DNA of 64,000 bases from Pectobacterium punjabense (GTDB lineage Bacteria > Pseudomonadota > Gammaproteobacteria > Enterobacterales > Enterobacteriaceae), in contig NZ_CP038498.1 of assembly GCF_012427845.1 (NCBI RefSeq), forward strand, positions 3,596,001-3,660,000, read 5' to 3'. The translations under genes were made by a program, and so were the position numbers. The first letter of the stretch is position 1. The number at the start of each line of letters is the position of its first letter. Under the pieces are notes generated by a model that did no database searches, was not told the DNA's origin, and saw only the letters and a program-made list of their open reading frames with translations. Shown piece by piece: positions 39,058-48,142 of the stretch.

Positions 39058-40333
39058 ATCAACCTCAAATCCGTGGGATACCACCGCGGCACAACATCAG
39101 CCTGCCGAGCAAAACGCAACGTCTGAGCAGGGTAATAACACCGCGCAAAACGATCCGTGGGCAACCAGCTCGCAGAACGCGCCAGCCGATCACGGTGCTG
39201 ATAGTGCTACGTCAGCACAGCACGGTTCGACGCCTGACAGCACATCGCAAAGCGATCCCTGGTCTACCGGCGCACCTGCTCAAGATGCACCGACTAACGG
39301 CAGCGACGCCTGGAGCAGCGCTCCAGCTCCCGATGGTTCAACCGATGCCGCTCATCAGGCTGCACAATCCGGCAGTGACTGGTTAAACAGCGCGGCTCCT
39401 GCGACACCCGAGCATTTCAACCTGCTCGATCCGTTTAAGGACACGCTGATCCCGCTGGACAGTTGGGTCACCCACGGCATCGACTGGGTTGTGCTGCACT
39501 TCAGACCGATCTTCCAGGGCATTCGCGTGCCGGTCGATTTTATTCTGGGCGGCTTCCAGCAATTTCTACTGGGGATGCCTGCGCCGATTGCCATTCTGGT
39601 GTTTTCACTGATTGCCTGGCAGATGTCCAGCCTCGGCATGGGCGTGGCAACCCTACTATCTCTGATTGCGATTGGCGCGATTGGTGCCTGGTCGCAGGCC
39701 ATGATCACGCTGGCATTGGTACTGACCGCGCTGTTCTTCTGCGTACTCATCGGGCTCCCCATGGGGATCTGGCTGGCACGTAGCGAACGAGCCGCGAAGT
39801 TTATCCGGCCACTGCTCGATGCCATGCAAACCACGCCAGCGTTCGTTTATCTGGTGCCTATCGTCATGCTGTTCGGTATCGGTAACGTGCCGGGTGTCGT
39901 GGTGACCATCATCTTTGCCCTGCCGCCGATTATTCGCTTAACGATTTTGGGTATTCGCCAGGTGCCAGCAGACTTGATTGAAGCCGCAGAGTCATTCGGT
40001 GCCAGCCCGCGCCAGATGCTGTTTAAGGTTCAACTGCCGCTGGCCATGCCAACCATCATGGCCGGTGTTAACCAGACGCTGATGCTGGCGCTGTCGATGG
40101 TGGTTATCGCCTCGATGATCGCTGTCGGAGGTCTGGGTCAGATGGTACTGCGCGGTATCGGCCGTCTGGATATGGGTCTTGCTGCCGTCGGCGGCGTCGG
40201 GATTGTTATTCTGGCCATTATTCTTGACCGTCTTACCCAGTCTCTGGGGCGCGATCGCCGCAGCAAGGGCAACAAAAACTGGTACGCCAGCGGCCCAATT
40301 GGCCTGCTGACCCGTCCTTTCATCAAGCAGTAA
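39050..40333 (+). CDS. proW: Glycine betaine/proline ABC transporter permease ProW
   Basis: Inner-membrane subunit of ProU. The 427-aa protein is clearly longer than E. coli ProW (about 354 aa). The extra length is an N-terminal hydrophilic tail of about 125 residues rich in Ser, Thr, Ala, Gln and Asp with repeated DPWxT/S elements ([25 protein letters not shown]), followed by the normal domain ([19 protein letters not shown] and the permease loop [20 protein letters not shown]). The tail looks disordered. Overlaps proV; proX follows 24 bases later. Confidence 0.95.
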   Translation: MSKSTSNPWDTTAAQHQPAEQNATSEQGNNTAQNDPWATSSQNAPADHGADSATSAQHGSTPDSTSQSDPWSTGAPAQDAPTNGSDAWSSAPAPDGSTDAAHQAAQSGSDWLNSAAPATPEHFNLLDPFKDTLIPLDSWVTHGIDWVVLHFRPIFQGIRVPVDFILGGFQQFLLGMPAPIAILVFSLIAWQMSSLGMGVATLLSLIAIGAIGAWSQAMITLALVLTALFFCVLIGLPMGIWLARSERAAKFIRPLLDAMQTTPAFVYLVPIVMLFGIGNVPGVVVTIIFALPPIIRLTILGIRQVPADLIEAAESFGASPRQMLFKVQLPLAMPTIMAGVNQTLMLALSMVVIASMIAVGGLGQMVLRGIGRLDMGLAAVGGVGIVILAIILDRLTQSLGRDRRSKGNKNWYASGPIGLLTRPFIKQ

Positions 40334-40357
40334 CGCACGATAAAAACAGAGGGAATC

Positions 40358-41365
40358 ATGATGCGTAACACCAAACTTTGGGCCGCCGCCCTGACTACCG
40401 CACTGTTGAGTACACACGTTTACGCCGCCGACACCCCCCAACCCGGTAAAGGTATCTCCGTTATTCCAGTGCAAAGCACCATCTCCGAGGAAACGTTCCA
40501 GACGCTGTTGGTCAGCCGCGCGTTGGAAAAGCTCGGCTATGACGTGCAACCTCCGCGTGAAGTGGACTACAACGTCGCTTACACCTCGATCGCCTCTGGC
40601 GATGCGACGTTTATTGCAGTGAACTGGGACCCGCTGCACGCCGATCAATATAAAGCCGCCGGTGGAGACGAAAAATTTTACCGTCAGGGTGAATATGTCT
40701 CCGGTGCTGCACAGGGTTATCTGATCGATAAGAAAACAGCTGAGAAATACAAAATTACCAATATTGCGCAGCTAAAAGATCCGAAAATCGCCAAGCTGTT
40801 TGATACCAATGGTGACGGCAAAGCCGATCTGACGGGCTGTACGCCGGGCTGGGGATGTGAAGCCGCTATCAATCATCATCTTCCCGCCTATGGCTTAACC
40901 AACACGGTAGAGCATAATCAGGGTAACTATGCGGCGATGATTGCCGATACCATCACCCGTTATAAAGAAGGCAAGCCGATTCTTTACTACACCTGGACGC
41001 CGTATTGGGTGAGTGATGTGTTGGTGCCGGGACGTGACGTGGTGTGGTTGCAGGTGCCTTTTTCTTCTCAACCGGGTGAAATGAAGGATGTCAGCACCAA
41101 GCTGCCAAACGGTGCCGACTATGGCTTCCCGGTTAATACCATGAAGATTGCCGCGAACAAAGCATGGGCCGAGAAAAACCCCGCAGCCGCGAAGCTATTC
41201 GCCATCATGAAGCTGCCGATCGCCGATGTGAATGCGCAGAATCTGCGTATGCATGAAGGTCAGGGTTCACAGAAAGATATCGAACGTCATGTTGATGGCT
41301 GGATTAAAGCTCACCAACAGCTGTTTGACGGCTGGGTGAAAACCGCTGCCGATGCCGCGAAATAA
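40358..41365 (+). CDS. proX: Glycine betaine-binding periplasmic protein ProX
   Basis: Periplasmic receptor of ProU, 335 aa with a signal peptide ([20 protein letters not shown], cleaved after VYA). Betaine-binding tryptophans typical of the family are visible in [25 protein letters not shown] and VVWLQVPF; the Cys pair in [13 protein letters not shown] matches the disulfide region. Tandem ATG codons at the start; either may be used. A strong terminator follows the operon. Confidence 0.96.
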   Translation: MMRNTKLWAAALTTALLSTHVYAADTPQPGKGISVIPVQSTISEETFQTLLVSRALEKLGYDVQPPREVDYNVAYTSIASGDATFIAVNWDPLHADQYKAAGGDEKFYRQGEYVSGAAQGYLIDKKTAEKYKITNIAQLKDPKIAKLFDTNGDGKADLTGCTPGWGCEAAINHHLPAYGLTNTVEHNQGNYAAMIADTITRYKEGKPILYYTWTPYWVSDVLVPGRDVVWLQVPFSSQPGEMKDVSTKLPNGADYGFPVNTMKIAANKAWAEKNPAAAKLFAIMKLPIADVNAQNLRMHEGQGSQKDIERHVDGWIKAHQQLFDGWVKTAADAAK

Positions 41366-41380
41366 TCACCAGTAGACGAG

Positions 41381-41410
41381 CGCCCCTTTCACAAAAAGGG
41401 GCGTTTTTTA
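41381..41410 (+). terminator. Rho-independent terminator of proVWX
   Basis: Perfect 9-bp stem CGCCCCTTT / AAAGGGGCG with a CACAA loop followed by TTTTTTATT, 15 bases after the proX stop codon. Confidence 0.9.
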
Positions 41411-41424
41411 TTGATGAGCGGCAA

Positions 41425-42585
41425 TTACGGCAGTTTAACGATTTCGACCCAATTCGCGCCTTTTCCAGTCGGATAGCGCCCTACTCGCACTAAATCCCCG
41501 TTATCCTGATTGATACGATACACTGACAGCGACGTCGATTTTTCACCGCTGGCAATAAGGAATTGCCCGCTTGGATCGATCTGAATACCGCGCGGCTGCG
41601 TTTCCGTCGGGTAGCGTGTAATGTATTTCAACTGACCCGTTTTCGGCTCAACCCGCAACAGCGTAATCGTGCTTTTGGTACGTTCCGATATGTACAGAAA
41701 TTTTCCATTTGGCGTCAAACGCAAATCGGCGCTCCATATCTGCGGCCGACCATCGGCGTTATTTTTATCCGGCGCACTCGTTCCCGCTCTCATCCCAGCC
41801 TCAGCAGGAATGGTGTCGGTGTAATCCAACAGCGTAAGCTGCCCTGTCTTTTCATCCAGCGCCAAACGCGCGACTTTACCGGACAATTCGCTGCTCACGT
41901 AAAGCGTTTTATTATCGGGCGATAACACCAGATGACGTGGCCCATTTCCTTCGGGCAGTTTAATTTCTGCTGGCTCATTCGGCGTCAACGTTCCCGTTTT
42001 CGCATCAAACCGGAACTGCACAATTTGATCGCTGCCTAGATTGCTGGCAAAGACGAACCTATTTTTGCGATCGGCAATAATGCTGTGCGCTTTCTCCCCC
42101 GTTGACACCACCGTGACCGCACTCGCGTTCACCTTGCCCTCGTTATCGATACCATTAACCGCGATTTTATTGCCGCCGTAAGACGCACTGAACAACCATT
42201 TCCCCGTGAGATCCGTCGAAATGTAAGCCATGCTGTCCGGTAATTCTGCTTTGCCTAACGGGCTCAGCACACCACTCTTGGCGTTGATGTTATAGCTGAC
42301 CGCCGAGTAAGGAATACCGCGCGTAGCAGCATAGAGGTGCGATTTATCTGGGCTAACGGCCAGCGGCATCACTTTCGCACCAGCGGCTGATTTCCCGATG
42401 GCGGTCAATTCGCCGCTTTGCATATTGAGCGTGTAGGCATCGATTGCGCCGTCACCAGCAGCAGAGACATAAACCGCCGTCACCGCCTGCGCGCTCATTG
42501 ACCACAGCGCCGCTGCTGGCAGAAGTGCACATCCCATTAGCACCGCAATACTTTTTTTCTTAAACACCTGATAATGCTTAAACAT
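41425..42585 (-). CDS. Secreted lactonase-fold beta-propeller protein
   Basis: 386-aa protein of the lactonase (PF10282) family, which includes the 6-phosphogluconolactonase YbhE/Pgl. Repeated propeller elements are visible (AVYVSAAGDGAIDAYTLN, SPDKSHLYAATR, SPDNKTLYVSSELSGKVARL, TPNGKFLYISERT, RGIQIDPSGQFLIASG). Unlike cytoplasmic Pgl it has a signal peptide (about residues 1-34, ending AQA), so it acts in the periplasm or outside; a housekeeping Pgl role is therefore unlikely. Substrate unknown. It is the first non-core gene after proX and is divergent from the tox-like operon. Confidence 0.82.
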   Translation of the reverse strand: MFKHYQVFKKKSIAVLMGCALLPAAALWSMSAQAVTAVYVSAAGDGAIDAYTLNMQSGELTAIGKSAAGAKVMPLAVSPDKSHLYAATRGIPYSAVSYNINAKSGVLSPLGKAELPDSMAYISTDLTGKWLFSASYGGNKIAVNGIDNEGKVNASAVTVVSTGEKAHSIIADRKNRFVFASNLGSDQIVQFRFDAKTGTLTPNEPAEIKLPEGNGPRHLVLSPDNKTLYVSSELSGKVARLALDEKTGQLTLLDYTDTIPAEAGMRAGTSAPDKNNADGRPQIWSADLRLTPNGKFLYISERTKSTITLLRVEPKTGQLKYITRYPTETQPRGIQIDPSGQFLIASGEKSTSLSVYRINQDNGDLVRVGRYPTGKGANWVEIVKLP

Positions 42586-42894
42586 ACTGTCCCCTGTCGA
42601 AAGTGGTATGACGCTGGCGATAAGCTAAATCAATCTCATTAAAAACAAAACAAACTAATCGCGGGATGCAGGAAACGATCTCGCTGTTATAGGCAGTTGT
42701 GATTCTTCAATGAAGTAAGTGAACGCGTTGAAATAGGATGGCACCGCCTATTTAGTTCAAAAAACAACCTATTCATGTGATGAAATTAAATACCTTTTAT
42801 ATAAAAATAAATCATGCTTAATTATTGACAACATAATTAATCGTTAGTATAAATGCAACCTGGACGCAACAAATCATTAACAAGGATGTTTAAT
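42586..42894. promoter_or_regulatory. Divergent region between the lactonase gene and the tox-like operon
   Basis: 309 bases without a gene. The right half is very AT-rich and holds the sigma-70 promoter at 42825-42853. I see no defined element in the left half, which should carry the leftward lactonase promoter. Confidence 0.6.
42818..42853 (+). promoter_or_regulatory. Sigma-70 promoter with overlapping dyad, tox-like operon
   Basis: TTGACA (42825-42830) and TATAAA (42848-42853) are separated by exactly 17 bases, a near-consensus promoter. An 8-bp inverted repeat, TTAATTAT (42818-42825) and ATAATTAA (42833-42840), spans the -35 box and is a plausible operator. Transcription should start near 42860, which rules out the ATG at 42853 as start of the first gene. 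No regulator gene is linked. Confidence 0.75.
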
Positions 42895-43491
42895 GTGAAT
42901 AATCTGTCGATCAGGAACCGCGCGCTAATTCCATTAAAAGGAATCAACAGTAATGTTGAATTTATTACTTTTCATGGTCTATCAGATGGAAAAGAACACA
43001 TTGCCCTAAAATTCTCCCACTGTGATGGAAATTCAGATCCTTTAGTCAGAATTCATTCTGAGTGTATGACCGGGGATGTATTCCATTCTCTTCGATGTGA
43101 CTGCGGTGAACAATTGACAGAAGCTCTCTCTTTGATGGATAAAAAGGGAGGGATTTTGCTTTATCTAAGACAAGAAGGCCGTGGTATTGGCTTATACAAC
43201 AAAATAGACTCTTATCAATTACAACGTTCAGGTATGGATACTTACCAAGCGAATATAGAGCTTGGCTTTCCTCAGGATGTCCGCGACTTTTCAATTGCCG
43301 CTCAAATGTTATATGCCTTGGATGTTAAATCAATAAAACTGTTAAGTAATAATCCAGAAAAAAAGATTCAGCTTGAGCTTCATGGAATTTCGGTTTCTCA
43401 ACTCATCAATACTGGTACTTTTTTAAATGAGTTCAACAAAGATTATTTAACTACAAAAAAGTATAAAACAAACCATATTCTTAACGTATAA
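42895..43491 (+). CDS. GTP cyclohydrolase II, ToxB/RibA-like
   Basis: 198-aa GTP cyclohydrolase II: opens the imidazole ring of GTP, giving 2,5-diamino-6-ribosylamino-pyrimidinone phosphate, formate and pyrophosphate. Zinc cysteines C57, C68 and C70 are in HSECMTGDVFHSLRCDCG; the catalytic region LRQEGRGIGLYNKIDSY keeps the family Tyr, and ANIELGFPQDVRDF the Asp/Arg pair. I choose a GTG start preceded by AAGGA at 8 bases; upstream ATGs overlap the promoter or lack a Shine-Dalgarno sequence. It is a dedicated second copy, AT-rich, not in a riboflavin context. Being followed by WD40 and FGE-like genes matches toxB of toxoflavin clusters. It would supply the pyrimidine of an azapteridine. Confidence 0.88.
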   Translation: MNNLSIRNRALIPLKGINSNVEFITFHGLSDGKEHIALKFSHCDGNSDPLVRIHSECMTGDVFHSLRCDCGEQLTEALSLMDKKGGILLYLRQEGRGIGLYNKIDSYQLQRSGMDTYQANIELGFPQDVRDFSIAAQMLYALDVKSIKLLSNNPEKKIQLELHGISVSQLINTGTFLNEFNKDYLTTKKYKTNHILNV

Positions 43492-43503
43492 AGGCATATA
43501 TAC

Positions 43504-45174
43504 ATGTACAAACATACTGCACCAATCAGTGGGATTGCTACTGCCCAAAATAAATGGGTATTGACAGCAGGATATGATAACCGGGTTATTTTGTGGGATG
43601 CCAATACAAAATCCCCGATTAGTCGTGTATTTCATGATCATTTAGTTAACCAGTGTACTTTCAGTCCACGTGGAAATTTTATAGCCACTGTTAGTAGCGA
43701 TTATAGTTGCAGAATATGGTCTTTTCCTGAAATGGGTTTAACAGGGATCATCAATTCACATAAAGATGATGTAGAGTCTGCCGCATTTCACCCTGAAGAA
43801 AATTTAATTGCTACTTGCTCTAGGGATAAAACAATTCTTATTTCCGATTTCCAAGGAAATACCAAACATCATCTTAAAGGCCATAAGGCTGATGTTATTT
43901 CTGTAGAGTGGAGTGCAAATAATAATCTGATAAGTTCTAGCGATGATGGAACGATCAGGGTATGGAACACTCAGACAGGAGAGGAAGTTGAGTGCATTGA
44001 CCTCGATGAGGTCGAGACTGACACTATCGTTATTGCATCTTGCGGAACTATTTATGCTGGCAATGATAACGGCGAAATTATTACTATTTCCCAAGGTAAA
44101 ATAAAAACCACGCCAGCACATGAAGCGGGGATAAAACGCCTGATATATGATAACAATAGAGAAGTTATTGTTAGCCTGAGTTACGACCGAAAAATGAAAC
44201 TATGGCGTCGGTATGATGATGGGCTTGAGAATTATCACACAACAGATTTGCCTTCTATCGTTTGGCCACGTTCCTGTGCATTTTTGGATGAAGACAACCT
44301 TGTTTTCGCATCATTTGGTGATAGCTATGCTCAATACAATATTTCCGAAAAAAAATGGCAACTGGCACATATCAAGCCGACTCATGGACTGAATGCGGTT
44401 CAGTTATTAAACGGGAAGTTATGGAGCGTGGGCGATGCAGGAACTGTTTTCTGTGAAGAGAACAAAGTTGCGGAGATGGGCAGTTTATGCAATTTCCTAT
44501 GTGAGTTTAAAGGAACACTGCTAACGGGTGGTCAGATGGGAACTTTATTTGATGCAAGAACAGGGGAAGTGGTTTATCAGCACCATTCTCCACTTAATTG
44601 TGCATATAGTTCTAGCGGAGATAATTCGTTATGCGTGGTCGGATCTTACACAGGAGAAGGTATTATTCTCCGTGAAGTGAATAATCGTATCCAAGTCACT
44701 GATATCGTCAGCCTCCATCATAATGCAATTAAGGGTGTTGCCTTGTCAGACTCACTCATATTTTCTGTCTGTGCAGATTCGGCAGCGGCGTTTCACAAAA
44801 TATCAGATTTAAGCTGCCATAAATACATTCCCAAAGCGCATGACAAGATAGCTAATGGCTGCGATGGAACGGATTCGGGAACGTTTGTCAGTATAAGCAG
44901 AGACCTAAAATTACGTATTTGGAACGATGAGAAAGCAACGATAATTGAGACGCCAAGCCAGAATTCAATCAAGTGTGTAGCACTGAGCAAAAATAATAAA
45001 TACATAGCCATCGGTAATTATACCGGTTGGGTAGGTATTTATGATTTAACAACAGAAAGATGGTCTTATTGGCATCGACGCTCTTTTTCCGGCATTTCAA
45101 GCATTAAATCCACTGCGGATAATTTTATTTTTTCAACATATGAAGGCATATGTGAATATGTAATATCGGAATAA
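43504..45174 (+). CDS. WD40-repeat protein, ToxC-like
   Basis: 556-aa cytoplasmic beta-propeller protein without signal peptide. At least seven WD-like blades can be picked by their ends: WVLTAGYDNRVILWD, FIATVSSDYSCRIWSF, LIATCSRDKTILISD, LISSSDDGTIRVWN, VIVSLSYDRKMKLWRR, FVSISRDLKLRIWND and YIAIGNYTGWVGIYD; the length suggests two propellers. It lies 12 bases after the cyclohydrolase gene. In toxoflavin clusters ToxC is a WD-repeat protein needed for production but of unclear chemistry; the same gene order supports homology. Probably a scaffold or an unusual enzyme. Confidence 0.8.
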   Translation: MYKHTAPISGIATAQNKWVLTAGYDNRVILWDANTKSPISRVFHDHLVNQCTFSPRGNFIATVSSDYSCRIWSFPEMGLTGIINSHKDDVESAAFHPEENLIATCSRDKTILISDFQGNTKHHLKGHKADVISVEWSANNNLISSSDDGTIRVWNTQTGEEVECIDLDEVETDTIVIASCGTIYAGNDNGEIITISQGKIKTTPAHEAGIKRLIYDNNREVIVSLSYDRKMKLWRRYDDGLENYHTTDLPSIVWPRSCAFLDEDNLVFASFGDSYAQYNISEKKWQLAHIKPTHGLNAVQLLNGKLWSVGDAGTVFCEENKVAEMGSLCNFLCEFKGTLLTGGQMGTLFDARTGEVVYQHHSPLNCAYSSSGDNSLCVVGSYTGEGIILREVNNRIQVTDIVSLHHNAIKGVALSDSLIFSVCADSAAAFHKISDLSCHKYIPKAHDKIANGCDGTDSGTFVSISRDLKLRIWNDEKATIIETPSQNSIKCVALSKNNKYIAIGNYTGWVGIYDLTTERWSYWHRRSFSGISSIKSTADNFIFSTYEGICEYVISE

Positions 45175-45178
45175 TTAC

Positions 45179-46216
45179 GTGATGAGCCAGTTACCGAAAA
45201 ACCTAACTCTAACGGGAATAGTGACAGAACACGCGGAATTTTTAGATAAGAAAATCAACGCTCTTAATTCCCGAGAAGCAATGGGGTTGCCTTCGCATAT
45301 CTGTATGAGCGAACTGGATAACCTTGGTTCAGATTATCAATCACTTGCACCAGCAGACAGCTCTTTTCTGGTTGCCATTACTGCGGATAAAAATCGTACC
45401 TTTAGAGAAAGGTACGTAGCAGGAAATTTGTTAGCTCTGAAAGGTGATCCACGGATCAGTGTTTATGAGCCAGAAATGATAACGCTGCCTGCAGCAGATG
45501 TAGAAATTGGATTGCCTGAAAACATGGTAAAGAGCGTGACAGAACTTTTCAGTCAATATGGTGTGGAAGAGGACTGGATAAGAAAAGAATGCCCCGTACA
45601 TACCGTTAGACTAGAGCATTTTGCATTAGGAAAATTTTGCGTCACTAACTGGGAATATCATTGCTTTCTTATCGATACTGGCTATGACGAACTACCCGAT
45701 CGCTGGCCGTTCGGGATATATCCTCACCAGCGTGCAAACTATCCTGTCTTCACCGTTTCGTTTGAAGCAGCAACAGCTTATACAGAATGGTTGAGCCGCA
45801 AAACAGGTCGATGTTTTCATTTACCCTCTGAAGCACAATGGGAATATGCAGCTTCAGGTACAGATGGTCGGGAATATCCATGGGGAAACGAGTTCCATGC
45901 TGGCTGTTGTAACTCTGTTGAAAGCGGCATTATTGATGCAACACCTGTCGGCATATTTCCTCATGGTACAGGACCATTTGGGCATTTGGACATGGCTGGC
46001 AACGTTGAGGAATATACCGCAGGCGGTTACAAACCTTACGGCGGTTATTCAGAAATTAAAGATGATCTCTGGATTACGCAGGGAAGTGATTATCCGGTCT
46101 CACGCGGCGGAAGTTTCACCCGATTTCGTGATCTTTGCAGAACACGTAGGCGTCACGGCAGATACGACTCGGAGCTTTACGCAATGGGTTTCCGACTGGC
46201 TGAAAAAATAGCATAA
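45179..46216 (+). CDS. FGE/SUMF-domain protein, ToxD-like
   Basis: 345-aa protein with a C-terminal formylglycine-generating-enzyme (sulfatase-modifying-factor) domain from about residue 125: FALGKFCVTNWEYHCFL, FTVSFEAATAYTEWLSR, LPSEAQWEYAASG, YPWGNEF, HLDMAGNVEEYT, SRGGSFTRFRD and MGFRLAE. Only one Cys (Cys320, in LCRTRRR) remains where Cu-dependent FGEs have a Cys pair, so classical formylglycine chemistry is doubtful. GTG and ATG start codons are adjacent (45179, 45182). It follows the WD40 gene by 4 bases. Corresponds in order and domain to ToxD of toxoflavin clusters. The N-terminal 120 residues have HEAT-like helices (RTFRERYVAGNLLALKGDPR). Confidence 0.82.
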   Translation: MMSQLPKNLTLTGIVTEHAEFLDKKINALNSREAMGLPSHICMSELDNLGSDYQSLAPADSSFLVAITADKNRTFRERYVAGNLLALKGDPRISVYEPEMITLPAADVEIGLPENMVKSVTELFSQYGVEEDWIRKECPVHTVRLEHFALGKFCVTNWEYHCFLIDTGYDELPDRWPFGIYPHQRANYPVFTVSFEAATAYTEWLSRKTGRCFHLPSEAQWEYAASGTDGREYPWGNEFHAGCCNSVESGIIDATPVGIFPHGTGPFGHLDMAGNVEEYTAGGYKPYGGYSEIKDDLWITQGSDYPVSRGGSFTRFRDLCRTRRRHGRYDSELYAMGFRLAEKIA

Positions 46217-46229
46217 CAAGGAATGTAAA

Positions 46230-48071
46230 ATGAATATTCAAAACAGACTGTTACGTATTTTTTACTCAGATAATGAAATTATCTGCTCTGATGTTAAGGG
46301 ACGCTTGCATAAATTCGATGTTGAACTTAACTTGATCTGCTCGTCACCGGCGTTAGGTTTTAATAAACCAATCAATGCTGTTGTATTACATAGTGATTAT
46401 ATTTTTACCAAAGATCGTTTTGGAACTGTCGGAAAATGGGATCGTAGTACCCTAGAACCAATCGATTTTTATCAGGCAGAAAATTTATGCGACAGAGAGA
46501 AATTATTTGAAGATGAGGAACCATCCCCATCGCCAAATAGAGCTATCGCTATTTTAAATGATCGTCTTTATACTAACAATGGATATGGTCAAATCGCTGT
46601 AATCGACATCCATGATTTTAGTTTGCTAGATATTAGAGAATCACCTTCCTCATCATTTTTCGATGCCATATGTATTGAAAATTCAAGTATACATGCACTT
46701 TCTGATGTAGAAGGAAATGTTTATATAGGTAACATTGAAGAAAACAGTTTTCTGATAAAAAGAAAACTCGACAACAATGTTATTCATGGTGTTATCTATG
46801 ATAAGAAACATGACCGTTTTTGCACCACACAAGATGGTGGATTAGGTGATGATGAATGTGTACATACGGGTATAATATCAATAGATAAAGATGGAGAAAA
46901 CATCAAGGAATTCAAAATATCTCATGAAGATAACGAATTCATCTGTTTTTCTCATAATTATGAGAAAATATTTATTGGTGGCTTTAACGGTAAAATATCT
47001 GTTTTCGATAACAGCGAGAAAGACTTTAAACTTGAAAAAGTATTTGGTCCTTTAGAATTTCAAATAATACATGCATCTGTAGACGAAAAAAATAATATCT
47101 ATGCATTGCTTCAAACTGGAGATATATTTAAATTAGATTCGAATGGGAAAATCGTCAACCGTACCCATTTTTCTAATAAATGCATCTGGATACTTGAGCC
47201 TCATCCAAATGATGAACACTGCCTTTATGCAGGAACCGACGCCGGAGTAGCTATATTCTCGTGGGAAAATGGAAAGTTTGATAGTATTCAAATTCGTCAA
47301 AGAATGCATCATCGACACGGTTTTGGCATAGTAAAAGATATTAAGCCGCTAAACGATGGTTCTTATATAGGTATAAGCCGGAAAGGAGATTTTTTCCGTT
47401 GTACTCAGGAAGGACACATCATGTGGGTTAAAAAAGTGCATGGTGTTCCTAGAGGCTTGGCTGTCAACTGTCAACAATCTCGATGCATGCTTTCTTCAGA
47501 TGCCAATGTTGTGTATGAATTTGATGTTAAAACTGGAGACTTATTAGATACTATTAATATTAGCGGCCCTTCTTACGCCTGCGCCTATACAAAAGAAGGT
47601 CTGCGAATCTTTACATGTGACTTTCATCAACAGATTATATTTATGCCTGGTGATTCACAAAAAATACTGGGTTCCATTAAATTAGAATCTCGCCTGAAAA
47701 GGTTAATTACAGATAAACATGGACATCTCTTCGTCACAGGACCAGGCGGAGTCTTTGAAATTGACACCGCGAATATGACAGTAAAATCGGAAGCTGGAGA
47801 GTTCCTTGTTAGCACTAAAGAAACCTGTGTTTATTGTAATGATTATATCTTTGCAGGTGGTTATGGTTATCAGGTTGGTGTTTATCAATATAGCGATGGT
47901 GATATTGTCGATCTTGAAGAAAACCTACCTGATTATACTAAAGCTTTTGCAGCCTTTCCCGGTGATAATGAGGAAGTTATATTATTTGTCGGTGGTAGAG
48001 GCGGCTTTATAAATACTTATCGAGTTCGCTCTGGAAAATTACATAAAATTAGAGAAACGTATGTTTCCTAA
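46230..48071 (+). CDS. Second beta-propeller protein of the tox-like operon
   Basis: 613-aa protein made of degenerate propeller blades without clear WD dipeptides: IICSDVKGRLHKFDVE, YIFTKDRFGTVGKWDR, LYTNNGYGQIAVIDI, KIFIGGFNGKISVFDN, CLYAGTDAGVAIFSWE, MLSSDANVVYEFDVKTGD, YIFAGGYGYQVGVYQYSDG. No signal peptide. It lies 13 bases after the FGE-like gene, is very AT-rich, and precedes the mini-gene. A distant relative of the first propeller. I know of no such second propeller in the standard toxABCDE set, so this may be a distinguishing feature of the pathway. Function unknown. Confidence 0.75.
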   Translation: MNIQNRLLRIFYSDNEIICSDVKGRLHKFDVELNLICSSPALGFNKPINAVVLHSDYIFTKDRFGTVGKWDRSTLEPIDFYQAENLCDREKLFEDEEPSPSPNRAIAILNDRLYTNNGYGQIAVIDIHDFSLLDIRESPSSSFFDAICIENSSIHALSDVEGNVYIGNIEENSFLIKRKLDNNVIHGVIYDKKHDRFCTTQDGGLGDDECVHTGIISIDKDGENIKEFKISHEDNEFICFSHNYEKIFIGGFNGKISVFDNSEKDFKLEKVFGPLEFQIIHASVDEKNNIYALLQTGDIFKLDSNGKIVNRTHFSNKCIWILEPHPNDEHCLYAGTDAGVAIFSWENGKFDSIQIRQRMHHRHGFGIVKDIKPLNDGSYIGISRKGDFFRCTQEGHIMWVKKVHGVPRGLAVNCQQSRCMLSSDANVVYEFDVKTGDLLDTINISGPSYACAYTKEGLRIFTCDFHQQIIFMPGDSQKILGSIKLESRLKRLITDKHGHLFVTGPGGVFEIDTANMTVKSEAGEFLVSTKETCVYCNDYIFAGGYGYQVGVYQYSDGDIVDLEENLPDYTKAFAAFPGDNEEVILFVGGRGGFINTYRVRSGKLHKIRETYVS

Positions 48072-48076
48072 TTCAC

Positions 48077-48090
48077 GTCGAGGCCTCGAC
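48077..48090. repeat. 14-base perfect palindrome before the mini-gene
   Basis: GTCGAGGCCTCGAC, lying 6 bases after the stop codon of the second propeller gene; a second small stem CCAAC/GTTGG follows. Together they make the leader of the mini-gene highly structured, and they are GC-rich against AT-rich surroundings. Role unknown: an RNA processing site or protein-binding site. Confidence 0.55.
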
Positions 48091-48142
48091 CTTGACACCC
48101 ACTGCCAACCTTGTTGGTTCACTTAAATCAGGAGAATATACG

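Noticed and set aside
39992..40648. 218-codon minus-strand frame opposite proW/proX
   Set aside because: Fully antisense to two conserved genes, Gln/His-rich and without recognisable features.
42853..42894. Upstream ATG start for the cyclohydrolase gene
   Set aside because: The ATG at 42853 overlaps the -10 box of the promoter and would not be transcribed; the ATG at 42886 lacks a Shine-Dalgarno sequence.
42895..43491. Housekeeping riboflavin ribA
   Set aside because: The motifs fit GTP cyclohydrolase II, but the AT-rich composition and the following WD40 and FGE-like genes point to a dedicated pathway copy; the housekeeping ribA should be elsewhere.
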